Assembly (NCBI GenBank): GCA_964521715.1
Contig: CAZFSS010000035.1
Coordinates: 1 to 37,940, forward strand
DNA from: DAOVRD01 sp964521715
GTDB taxonomy: Bacteria; Planctomycetota; Brocadiia; SM23-32
DNA length: 37,940 nt
Direction: 5' to 3'
The translations under genes were made by a program, and so were the position numbers. The notes below the pieces were generated by a model that was not told the DNA's origin, searched no databases, and saw nothing but the letters and a program-made list of their open reading frames with translations. Below, one piece after another: positions 8,863-16,170 of the stretch (positions within the stretch are counted from its first letter, which is position 1; every line of letters begins with the position of its first letter).

Positions 8863-9504
8863 ATGCAGACCAGGCCGGGCACTTTCGGCGCACCCGAAGG
8901 CATGCTGGCGCCCCTCAGGCGAGGCGTCGGCGCCGGCAACCCCATCGTCTACCAGTCGCTGGGCATCTGCTCCGCCCTGGCCGTCACCAACGAGCTGGAC
9001 AAGACGCTCGTCATGTGCGCGTCCCTCACCTTCGTGGCGACCCTGAGCTGCCTGCTCATCTCGCTGCTGCGGCACTGGACGCCGCACCGCGTCCGCATGA
9101 TCGCCCAGATGCTGGTCATCGCCACGCTCGTCATCGTGGTGGACCTCTACCTGAGGAGCCACTGGCTCCACATGCGCAACGCGCTCGGCCCGTACCTGGA
9201 ACTGATCATCACGAACTGCTTGATCATGGGGCGCTGCGAGGCATACGCGTCGCGCCAGACGCCCCTTAAGGCGGCCCTGGACGGGCTCGGCGCCGCGCTC
9301 GGATACAGCGTGGTGCTCTGCGCCATCGCCGTCATCCGCGAGCCGATCGGAAGCGGAACGCTGCTGGGCCGCCCCGTGCTGCCGCAGGCGATCCCGCCGG
9401 CGCGCATGGTGGCGATGGCGCCCGGCGCGTTCGTGGCAATGGGCGTCGTCGTCTGGGTGATACGGGGCCTCTGGCCCCAGGCCGAACCCGGCGCCGCGGT
9501 CTGA
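8863..9504 (+). CDS. nqrD: Na+-translocating NADH:quinone oxidoreductase subunit D
   Basis: A 213-residue integral membrane subunit of the Na+-NQR/Rnf family. Diagnostic stretches are NPIVYQSLGICSALAVTNEL, VRMIAQMLVIATLVIVVDLYL and IITNCLIMGRCEAYA, which match NqrD better than RnfE as I recall those sequences. Cys36 and Cys119 correspond to the conserved pair that, with two cysteines of NqrE, hold the intramembrane [2Fe-2S] cluster. About six transmembrane helices are expected. The chosen ATG at 8863 is 13 bp after the oxidoreductase gene; an ATG 13 codons in is also possible. First gene of the nqrDEFBC cluster. Confidence 0.93.
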   Translation: MQTRPGTFGAPEGMLAPLRRGVGAGNPIVYQSLGICSALAVTNELDKTLVMCASLTFVATLSCLLISLLRHWTPHRVRMIAQMLVIATLVIVVDLYLRSHWLHMRNALGPYLELIITNCLIMGRCEAYASRQTPLKAALDGLGAALGYSVVLCAIAVIREPIGSGTLLGRPVLPQAIPPARMVAMAPGAFVAMGVVVWVIRGLWPQAEPGAAV

Positions 9505-9588
9505 CGGCGGACGGGCTGCCCGGCCTCGCCCATCGGGAACGGTAAGGGTACGGCTCATTCGCGTGGTCGTCGACATAGGAGAACGCCA

Positions 9589-10206
9589 TTGGCCGACGCG
9601 CAGACCACCCACGCGGCCGTCATCTTCCTGGCCGCAGTGATAACGAACAACATCCTGCTGTCGGACTTCCTCGGCCTCTGCTCCTTCATCGCCGTCTCCC
9701 GCACCATGCGGACGAGCTTCGGCCTCGGAATGGCGGTGCTGTTCGTCATGAGCTGCACCACGCCGCTGAACTACGCCATCTACCACGGCCTGCTGGCCGC
9801 GGGCGCCCCCCTGCTGGCGGCTGACCTGACCCACCTGAAGCTCGTCGTGTTCATCATGGTCATCGCCGGATTCGCGCAGCTCGTGGAGATGGTCATTGAG
9901 AGGTTCACGCCCGTGCTCTATTACAACCTGGGCATCTTCCTTCCGCTCATCACGGTCAACTGCGCCATCCTCGGCGCCAGCCTCTTCATGCTTGAGCGCG
10001 AGTACACCTTCAGTCAGACGGTCGCTTACGGCGTGGGGTCGGGGCTCGGCTGGGCGCTGGCCATCTGCCTCATGGCCGGCATACGTGGGCGGCTTCAGCA
10101 CGCGGACATCCCGCAGCCGCTGCGCGGGCTCGGCATCACGATGATCGTGACAGGCCTGATGGCCGTCGCCTTCCTGGGCTTCTCCGGCATGGTGCGCATC
10201 CAGTAG
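9589..10206 (+). CDS. nqrE: Na+-translocating NADH:quinone oxidoreductase subunit E
   Basis: A 205-residue membrane subunit homologous to, and inverted relative to, NqrD. Hallmarks are NNILLSDFLGLCSFIAVS, RTSFGLGMAVLFV, GIFLPLITVNCAILGASLF and the C-terminal LRGLGITMIVTGLMAVAFLGFSG. Cys31 and Cys125 are the NqrE partners of the NqrD cysteines for the [2Fe-2S] cluster in the membrane. The start is a TTG at 9589, chosen because AGGAG at 9577-9581 lies 7 bp upstream and the protein then starts at the usual point. It is 84 bp after nqrD and 20 bp before nqrF. Confidence 0.94.
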   Translation: MADAQTTHAAVIFLAAVITNNILLSDFLGLCSFIAVSRTMRTSFGLGMAVLFVMSCTTPLNYAIYHGLLAAGAPLLAADLTHLKLVVFIMVIAGFAQLVEMVIERFTPVLYYNLGIFLPLITVNCAILGASLFMLEREYTFSQTVAYGVGSGLGWALAICLMAGIRGRLQHADIPQPLRGLGITMIVTGLMAVAFLGFSGMVRIQ

Positions 10207-10226
10207 CGAATGGACGAGGCTGCTCG

Positions 10227-11318
10227 ATGCAGACGCTCCTCTGGTCGGTCCTGACGCTCTCCGCCCTGGGCGGCCTGTTCGCCGCCGCCCTGCTGATCGC
10301 CGACCGGCTGCTGGCGGACTACGGCGTGTGCGAGATCGGCGTCAACGACCGCGAGCCGTTCAGCGTCGAGGGCGGATGCACGCTTCTGGACGCGCTGTAC
10401 GCCAACCGGATCTTCATCCCCTCCGGCTGCGGGGGCCAGGGCACCTGCGGCCACTGCAAGGTTGCCGTCACCTCCGGAGGCGGGCCGGTGCTGCCCACCG
10501 AACTGCCGTTCCTCACCCGGGAGGAGATGGAGGGCGGCGTCCGCCTCGCCTGCCAGGTGAAGGTGAAGCAGCACATCGAACTCCGGATCAGGGACGAGTA
10601 CTTCAACATCCAGGAGTTCCGTGCGGCCGTGGCGGGGGCCCGGATGCTGGCACGGGACATGCGCGAGGTCCGCCTGCGCCTGGTCGAGCCGCCCCAGATC
10701 GAGTTCCGGCCGGGCCAGTACGTGCAGGTCCAGGCGCCGGCCGCAGGCGGGCCGGTCCACCGCGCCTACTCAATCAGCTCGTCGCCGTCCGAGAAGGGCG
10801 AAGTCGAGCTCATCGTCCGCCTCGTGCCCGGCGGCGCAGGCTCTACCTACCTTCACAACGTCCAGGTCGGCGACGACGTGACCTTCACCGGCCCGTACGG
10901 CGAGTTCATCCTCTCCGAGGACCCCGACGCCGAAGTGGTCTGCGTCGCGGGCGGCTGCGGCATCGCGCCCGCCAAGTCCATCATCAGCTACGTCTACGAG
11001 CTTTGGCCGGAGCGCCGCTGCACGCTGTTCTTCGGGGTCCGGACGGCCGAGGACGTGTTCTACCGCGAGGAGTTCGAACGGCAAGCGAGCGAGAGGCCGG
11101 GCTTCCGCGTCCACTACGCCCTGTCCGAACCCCAGAAGGGCGCCGAGTGGGACGGCGAGACGGGCTTCATCCACCTGTGCGTGGACAGGCACGTGCCGGC
11201 GGACGGCGGGCCCCGGCAGGCATTCCTCTGCGGGCCCGAGCCGATGATCAAGGCCACGGAGGAAGTCCTCCGGGCCAAGAACTTGCCCGACGAGATGATC
11301 TTCTACGAGAACTGGTAG
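10227..11318 (+). CDS. nqrF: Na+-translocating NADH:quinone oxidoreductase subunit F (NADH-oxidising)
   Basis: A 363-residue subunit that takes electrons from NADH. It has one N-terminal transmembrane helix (about residues 5-28) and a plant-type ferredoxin domain with Cys68, Cys74, Cys77 and Cys109 for a [2Fe-2S] cluster. A ferredoxin-reductase module follows: RAYS (179-182) for FAD, GGCGIAP (242-248) for NAD, CGPEPM near the C-terminus. It is about 45 residues shorter than Vibrio NqrF (about 408); the missing part is an insertion in the FAD domain, before the RAYS motif. Its presence, and the absence of RnfB/RnfC, mark this as NQR rather than Rnf. Confidence 0.95.
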   Translation: MQTLLWSVLTLSALGGLFAAALLIADRLLADYGVCEIGVNDREPFSVEGGCTLLDALYANRIFIPSGCGGQGTCGHCKVAVTSGGGPVLPTELPFLTREEMEGGVRLACQVKVKQHIELRIRDEYFNIQEFRAAVAGARMLARDMREVRLRLVEPPQIEFRPGQYVQVQAPAAGGPVHRAYSISSSPSEKGEVELIVRLVPGGAGSTYLHNVQVGDDVTFTGPYGEFILSEDPDAEVVCVAGGCGIAPAKSIISYVYELWPERRCTLFFGVRTAEDVFYREEFERQASERPGFRVHYALSEPQKGAEWDGETGFIHLCVDRHVPADGGPRQAFLCGPEPMIKATEEVLRAKNLPDEMIFYENW

Positions 11319-11331
11319 GGGGGCGGACGGC

Positions 11332-12258
11332 GTGGCCGACACGCGCATCAGCATCGTCGAGCGCCTGGCGAACCTGGCCTTCGCCGACCCGGATGCGCCG
11401 GCGCCCGCCGGGCACCTGCCATCCGGGCGCGAGCTGCGGCGCTACATGGTCGTCGGCGCGCTGGCCGTCCTGCCGGCAGTGGCGCTGGCGGGCTACTGGT
11501 GGGGCATAAGGCCGCTGGCCGTCTTCGGCGTCGCGTTCGCCGCCGGACGGCTGGCCGAGCTGGCGATGGCCCGCGCGCGGGGGAGGCGGTCGCGGGGCGG
11601 GGCGCTCACGGTGGCCGTCTTCCTGGCCCTCGTCCTCCCGGTGGGCATGCCCCTGTGGATGGTCCTTGCGACCGCCGCGTTCGGCGTCCTCTTCGGCAAG
11701 GAGGTCTTCGGCGGCACCGGCCACAACTTCCTGAACCCCGTCCTGCTGGCCCAGGCGTTCTTCACGGTCAGCTACCCCGCGCTGGCGGAGGGGCAGTCCT
11801 TCGCCCTGATGAGCGGCGAGACCGTCGCGCGCCTCCTGGAGCTGAAGGCGCGGGCGGACGTGCTCTGCGCCGCTGCGATTCTCCTCGCCGGCGTCGTCCT
11901 CCTCCTGACGAGGGCCGTCGACTGGCGAACGGTCGCCGCGATCGCCTTGGGCGCGACCGCGAGCCTGCTTATCCTGCGCGGGGTGGGGGCAGGCGCCGTG
12001 CCCGCGCTCGACGGGTTCGTGCTTCGGGGCGGGTTCCTGTTCGGCGCGCTCGTGCTCGCCGCCGATCCGGCCACCAGCCCGGGCACGCGGACCGGGCGAT
12101 GGCTCTACGGACTGCTGATCGGGCTCGTGGCCGTCATCATCTGCGGCTTCACGGCCAACGCCGAGTTCATGATGTACGCCGTGCTGCTGGGCAACGTGGT
12201 TGCGCCGACGCTGGACACGGCCGTGCTCGCCGCGCGCGGGCAGGGGGCCGGCGCATGA
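11332..12258 (+). CDS. nqrB: Na+-translocating NADH:quinone oxidoreductase subunit B (short form)
   Basis: A 308-residue NqrB/RnfD-family membrane protein. Recognised parts are FGKEVFGGTGHNFLNPVLLAQ, the loop after SYPA, and ALVLAADPATSPGTRTGRWLYG near the end. It is about 100 residues shorter than classical NqrB (about 410), mainly at the N-terminus. The covalent-FMN site, SGAT in other NqrB proteins, reads SGET here (161-164): the acceptor threonine is kept, but the alanine and the preceding aspartate of the ApbE recognition motif are lost. The start is a GTG at 11332, 13 bp after nqrF. Its stop overlaps the nqrC ATG (ATGA). RnfD is the main alternative name, but the neighbours favour NqrB. 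Confidence 0.87.
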   Translation: MADTRISIVERLANLAFADPDAPAPAGHLPSGRELRRYMVVGALAVLPAVALAGYWWGIRPLAVFGVAFAAGRLAELAMARARGRRSRGGALTVAVFLALVLPVGMPLWMVLATAAFGVLFGKEVFGGTGHNFLNPVLLAQAFFTVSYPALAEGQSFALMSGETVARLLELKARADVLCAAAILLAGVVLLLTRAVDWRTVAAIALGATASLLILRGVGAGAVPALDGFVLRGGFLFGALVLAADPATSPGTRTGRWLYGLLIGLVAVIICGFTANAEFMMYAVLLGNVVAPTLDTAVLAARGQGAGA

Positions 12259-13469
12259 AGGTGCGGCTCTACACCATCGCCTTCACGGTGATCCTGAGCG
12301 GCGTCTGCGCCACGGCCATCACAAGCGCAAAGATCGCCTGGGGGCCGATGATCAAGGCCCTGGAGGAGTTCGAGAAGCAGCAGGCCGTGCTGGCCGTCTT
12401 CGGCATCGCGGAGCCGGGCCAACTCCGGCCGGTCGCGGTCGCGGAGCTATTCCGGGACCGCGTCCGCCCGCGCGCGTCCGGCCAGATGCTCACCTACGAG
12501 GCCAGCGGGCCGGATGGCGGACCGCTCGGCATCGCCTTCGACGTGAACGGCAAGGGGCGCAACGGGGACGTCTTCGGCATCCTGGCCCTCGAGCCGGACC
12601 GCAAGACGATCAAGGACCTCTGGTTCTACCGCCACCAGGAGACGCCCGGCTACGGCGGCAAGATCGGCACGGCGTGGTTCTCGAGCATGTTCATCGGCAA
12701 GGACATCGTCGGGCCGGACGGCACGCCCGGCTTCGGGGTCAGCCTGCGCCGGCCGGGCCCGCGCACGATCCACGCCATAACGGGCGCGACGCAGACGACC
12801 TATAGCGTCGTAGACATCATCAACACGCACATCCGGGAGTTCATGTCCGGCGGGCGCGCGCTCGTGCCGATTGAGATCGAGCTGCCTCGGAACGTCTCGT
12901 CCGAACTGGGACTCAACATCCGCGTGCCGAACCTGGCCAAGCCCACCGGCAAGTCCCGCCCGCCCCTGATGGCGCCGCCCGGCTCGCACAACATCGCCCT
13001 GGGCAAGTCCGTCACGTCCAGCGACGACTTCCCCATCATCGGCGAGCTGGCGCAGGTGACCGACGGCGTCAGAGAGGCCGGCTTCGGCAACTTCGTCGAG
13101 CTGATGGACGGACTCCAGTGGGTCCAGATCGACCTGGAGCGGCCCAGCGAGCTATTCGCGGTCGTCGTCTGGCATGAGCACGACCAGCCCCGCGTCTACT
13201 ACGACGTGATCGTGCAGATCGCCGACGACGCCGACTTCACGCAGAACGTCCGCACGCTCTTCAACAACGACGGGGATGACTCCGCCGGCCTCGGCGCCGG
13301 ACCCGACATGCATTACGTCGACACCTACGAGGGCAAGCTCATCTACGCCGGGGGCGAGGTGGCCCGATACGTGCGCCTCTACAGCAACAACAACCACGCC
13401 GAAGAGGTCAATCGCTACACCGAGGTCGAAGTCTACGGCAAGCCCGCGGAGGAGCAGAGAGCCGGCTAA
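12255..13469 (+). CDS. nqrC: NqrC fused to a C-terminal discoidin (F5/8 type C)-like domain
   Basis: A 404-residue protein. Residues 1-200 are a standard NqrC: an N-terminal transmembrane helix (5-25), the QETPGYGG motif (128-135), and TGATQTT with Thr179 as covalent FMN acceptor for ApbE. After a Pro-rich linker (about 201-243) comes an extra domain (about 244-398) that looks like a galactose-binding/discoidin fold: NIALGKSVTSSDDFP, WVQIDLERPSELFAVVVW, ARYVRLYSNNN, VEVYG. Normal NqrC (about 260 residues) lacks this. With NqrC's usual topology the domain would lie in the periplasm. ATG at 12255 overlaps the nqrB stop; upstream in-frame sequence lies inside nqrB and is not used. The next gene encodes a paralogue of the added domain. 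Confidence 0.92.
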   Translation: MKVRLYTIAFTVILSGVCATAITSAKIAWGPMIKALEEFEKQQAVLAVFGIAEPGQLRPVAVAELFRDRVRPRASGQMLTYEASGPDGGPLGIAFDVNGKGRNGDVFGILALEPDRKTIKDLWFYRHQETPGYGGKIGTAWFSSMFIGKDIVGPDGTPGFGVSLRRPGPRTIHAITGATQTTYSVVDIINTHIREFMSGGRALVPIEIELPRNVSSELGLNIRVPNLAKPTGKSRPPLMAPPGSHNIALGKSVTSSDDFPIIGELAQVTDGVREAGFGNFVELMDGLQWVQIDLERPSELFAVVVWHEHDQPRVYYDVIVQIADDADFTQNVRTLFNNDGDDSAGLGAGPDMHYVDTYEGKLIYAGGEVARYVRLYSNNNHAEEVNRYTEVEVYGKPAEEQRAG

Positions 13470-13634
13470 GAGCTCCTAACAGGACCCCACGCGTCGGCCC
13501 GAGGCCGAGCGAAGCGCCGCCATGCAAGGAGGGCGAAGCAGGCGATGCAGAGGCGAGCATCGCCGATCGAGCCCGACGCCGCAGGGCGGGGCTGCAGCCG
13601 GCCGAAGCCAGCAGGGGGTTCTGCTAGGAGCTCT
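13470..13634. repeat. Long palindromic, multi-hairpin intergenic element
   Basis: The arms GAGCTCCTAACAGGACCCC (13470-13488) and 13616-13634 pair at 18 of 19 positions as RNA (one G-U, one A-C mismatch). Between them lie further stems: GCGTCGG (13491-13497) with CCGACGC (13573-13579), TCGGCC-CGA-GGCCGA (13494-13508, exclusive of the former), and a perfect 8-bp hairpin GGCGATGC/GCATCGCC (13541-13564). The element starts directly after the nqrC stop and ends before the promoter of the next gene. Compact nested palindromes like this are typical of dispersed repeats or MITE-like elements; a structured RNA or attenuator is also possible. Copy number elsewhere cannot be seen here. Confidence 0.55.
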
Positions 13635-13642
13635 AAGACGCG

Positions 13643-13671
13643 TTGATATCGCGCGCCGTTGGGCGTAGACT
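13643..13671 (+). promoter_or_regulatory. Candidate sigma-70 promoter for the discoidin-like gene
   Basis: TTGATA (13643-13648), a 17-base spacer and TAGACT (13666-13671) resemble a -35/-10 pair (5/6 and 4/6 to consensus). It lies 44 bases before the ATG at 13715, just after the palindromic element, and GGAGG at 13703-13707 gives the ribosome binding site. It suggests the paralogue and downstream genes can be transcribed separately from nqr. Confidence 0.35.
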
Positions 13672-13714
13672 GCCTGCATGCGCCCCTGACGCCGGACATC
13701 GGGGAGGGACGGCA

Positions 13715-14482
13715 ATGAAGACCATCAGACGCGTGATCCTCGCGCTGGCCCTCGCCGCCGTAATCGTGGCAGGGATCACCCTGGGTGGCAGAAGAGCACG
13801 GGGCCCGGAGCCGCCCGCAGGGGCCGGCCCGGTCCAGGAGGCGCCGCAGCCGCAGGCGCGACCGCGGCAGGCCGCACCCGCTGGGGCGCTCGCGCCGATC
13901 GATATCGAGCTGCCCAGGCCGATGTTCGTCGGCACGCCCAGGCCCGTCAACGAACCAAACATCGAGAAGCCTTCCGGCAATCTGCGCCCGCCCTTCCTCG
14001 CCCCCGAAGGGACGGTCAACCTCGCCCTCGGCAAGCCCGTCGCCAGCAGCGACGAGTGGCCCATCATCGGCGACCTGGAACTCGTGACCGACGGAGACAA
14101 GGAGGGCGAGGACGGCAGCTTCGTCGAGCTCGGGCCCGGCACCCAGTGGGTCCAGATCGACCTCCAGCAGCAGGCCGTCGTCTACGCCGTCGTCGTCTGG
14201 CACTACCACGCCCAGGCCCGCGCCTACCGCGACGTCGTCGTGCAGCTCGCCTCCGATCCCGACTTCATCGCGGACGCGAGGACCGTCTTCAACAACGACC
14301 ACGACAACTCCTCGGGGCTCGGCGTCGGCCAGGACATGGGATACGTCGAGACCTTCGAAGGCAAGCTCGTCGACTGCAAGGGCGCCCGAGCGCGTTACGT
14401 CCGCCTCTGCAGCAACGGCAACACCTCCAACGACGCGAGCCACTACGTCGAAGTGGAGGTCTACGGCAAACCGGCAGAATGA
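13715..14482 (+). CDS. Membrane-anchored discoidin-like domain protein, paralogue of the NqrC C-terminal domain
   Basis: A 255-residue protein with an N-terminal hydrophobic anchor (about residues 5-25), a Pro/Ala/Gln-rich linker (about 28-65) and a discoidin-like domain. From ALAPIDIELPR onward it matches the NqrC extension almost block by block: NLALGKPVASSDEWPIIGDL, QWVQIDLQQQ, YAVVVWHYH, ARAYRDVVVQLASDPDFIADAR, FNNDHDNSSGLG, ARYVRLCSNGN, VEVYGKPAE. The copies are clearly homologous, including the linker motif that precedes the domain. The start is the ATG at 13715 with GGAGG 7 bp upstream; an earlier TTG at 13643 would fall in the promoter. The stop overlaps the next gene's ATG. Function unknown; possible carbohydrate or protein binding at the cell surface. 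Confidence 0.85.
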   Translation: MKTIRRVILALALAAVIVAGITLGGRRARGPEPPAGAGPVQEAPQPQARPRQAAPAGALAPIDIELPRPMFVGTPRPVNEPNIEKPSGNLRPPFLAPEGTVNLALGKPVASSDEWPIIGDLELVTDGDKEGEDGSFVELGPGTQWVQIDLQQQAVVYAVVVWHYHAQARAYRDVVVQLASDPDFIADARTVFNNDHDNSSGLGVGQDMGYVETFEGKLVDCKGARARYVRLCSNGNTSNDASHYVEVEVYGKPAE

Positions 14483-16170
14483 AGCGTCGCGCACTCCCGC
14501 TCCTGCTCATGACGGCAGCTCTGGCGGGCGGGTCGCTGCTGCGCCTGGCGGACCTGGGCAACCGGCCCATGCACGCCGACGAGGCCGTCCAGGCGCTCAA
14601 GTTCGGCGCCCTGCTCGAGAGCGGCCATTATGCCTACGATCCGCGCGAGCACCACGGCCCGGCCCTCAACTACCTCACGCTGCCCATCGCGTGCCTGGCC
14701 GGCGCCCGGAAGGTCACACAGGTCAGCGAGGCGCAGTTGCGGCTGCTTCCCGCGCTACTCGGCCTCGTCCTGGTCGCGCTGCCCTGGCTGCTGCGCGGCG
14801 GCCTGGGGCGGGCGGGGGCAGCCTGCGCGGCGGCGCTCACGGCGGCGTCGCCCGCCATGGCCTTCTACAGCCGATACTACATCTCCGAGACGATGCTGGT
14901 CTGCTTCACGTTCGGTGCGATCGTCGGCGCCTGGCGGTATGCGGCGGCCCCCCGGGCGGAGCCAGCCGGCCCGTCCGACCGGCCGGGGCCATCGCGGCGG
15001 CTGACGCGCGCGGGATGGGTGGTCCTGGCGGGCGTATGCGCGGGCCTGGCCTACGCCACAAAGGAGACGTCCGCGATTGCGGTCTTCGTGGCGCTGCTGG
15101 CGGCCGGGCTGACGGCCCTCTGGGCGGGCCCTGCGGCGCGGCAAGCCCTGCGCCCCCGCCTGCGGGAGTTCGGCCTGGCGGCCGGCCTCCTGCTCGTCGT
15201 GGCGGCCGTCGTCGCCGTCCTGCTCTTCTCCTCGTTCTTCGGCAATCCCCGCGGGCCGATCGATTCCGTGGCCGCCTACGCCCATTACCTCGGCCGCGCG
15301 TCGGGCCGACTCGACGCCGCCCGGCACGTGCACCCCTGGCACTATTACCTGGGGATCCTGCTCTGGTCGCACTCTCCGGGCGGGGCCGTGTGGACCGAGG
15401 GGGCAGTCCTTCTGCTGGCGGCAGTCGGGTTCGTCGCCGGGGCACGCGGCAAGGGCCTGGGCAAGGCGAACGTCCACCTGGTCCGGTTCCTCGGCGTCTA
15501 CACGCTGGCGCTCGTGCTCATCTACTCGGCCCTGCCCTACAAGACGCCCTGGTGCATGCTGGGGTTCCTGCACGGCATGATCCTGCTGGCGGGCGTCGGC
15601 GCGGCCGCGCTCGTCCGAGCGGCGCCGGGGCGGGTCGGGAAAGTCGCCCTCGCGGGCCTGCTGCTTGCGGCGCTGGCGCACCTGTCCTGGCAGGCGTGGC
15701 GGGCGAGCTTCGTCGCCTGCGAGGACCCCGCCAATCCCTACGCATACGCCCAGACGACGGGCGACGTGCTGCTGCTGACGCGGCGGGTCGCGGACGTCGC
15801 TGACGCACATCCGGCCGGCCGGGCCATGCCCATCCAGGTGATGTGCCCCGGCGACGATTACTGGCCGCTGCCGTGGTACCTGCGGGGCTTCAGCCGCACC
15901 GGATGGTACGACCGCGTGCCCGACGGGCCGCTCGCGCCGCTCCTCATCCTCAAGCCCGAAGCCGAACCGGCGCTCGCCGCCAGGCTCTTCGCCGGGGCTC
16001 CGACCGGCGAGCGGGCGCTCTACGTGAACCTTCTGGCCGACCGGCCCGGGGGCGAAGCCGAGCTCCGCCCTAACGTGCCCCTGCGGGCATTCGTGCGCGC
16101 AGACCTCTGGGAAGCATACGTCGCGCGCCGCACACCCGGCCGGCCCGCAGCCGAGGAGGCGCGCAGGTGA
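14479..16170 (+). CDS. Agl23/TIGR03663-type multi-pass membrane protein (GT39/PMT-like)
   Basis: A 563-residue polytopic membrane protein with about ten or more transmembrane segments. Near its N-terminus are NRPMHADEAVQALKFGALLESG and YAYDPREHHGPALNYLT, the acidic HADEA loop characteristic of the flippase-associated Agl23/TIGR03663 family, which is related to lipid-linked-sugar glycosyltransferases of the PMT/ArnT superfamily. The C-terminal part after the helices (about 430-563) is soluble. The ATG at 14479 overlaps the preceding stop (ATGA), and its own stop overlaps the apbE GTG, so translation is coupled on both sides. It may transfer sugars from a lipid carrier to an exported acceptor; acceptor and sugar are unknown. 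The convergent GT2 gene could make the lipid-linked donor. Confidence 0.82.
   Translation: MKRRALPLLLMTAALAGGSLLRLADLGNRPMHADEAVQALKFGALLESGHYAYDPREHHGPALNYLTLPIACLAGARKVTQVSEAQLRLLPALLGLVLVALPWLLRGGLGRAGAACAAALTAASPAMAFYSRYYISETMLVCFTFGAIVGAWRYAAAPRAEPAGPSDRPGPSRRLTRAGWVVLAGVCAGLAYATKETSAIAVFVALLAAGLTALWAGPAARQALRPRLREFGLAAGLLLVVAAVVAVLLFSSFFGNPRGPIDSVAAYAHYLGRASGRLDAARHVHPWHYYLGILLWSHSPGGAVWTEGAVLLLAAVGFVAGARGKGLGKANVHLVRFLGVYTLALVLIYSALPYKTPWCMLGFLHGMILLAGVGAAALVRAAPGRVGKVALAGLLLAALAHLSWQAWRASFVACEDPANPYAYAQTTGDVLLLTRRVADVADAHPAGRAMPIQVMCPGDDYWPLPWYLRGFSRTGWYDRVPDGPLAPLLILKPEAEPALAARLFAGAPTGERALYVNLLADRPGGEAELRPNVPLRAFVRADLWEAYVARRTPGRPAAEEARR

Noticed and set aside
11499..12254. Upstream in-frame extension of nqrC
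   Set aside because: It overlaps nqrB in another frame and encodes Arg-rich nonsense; NqrC begins at the ATG at 12255.
8863..13469. Reading the respiratory cluster as Rnf
   Set aside because: There are no RnfB or RnfC genes, and an NqrF with ferredoxin plus FAD/NAD domains is present; sequence stretches of the D and E subunits match NQR.
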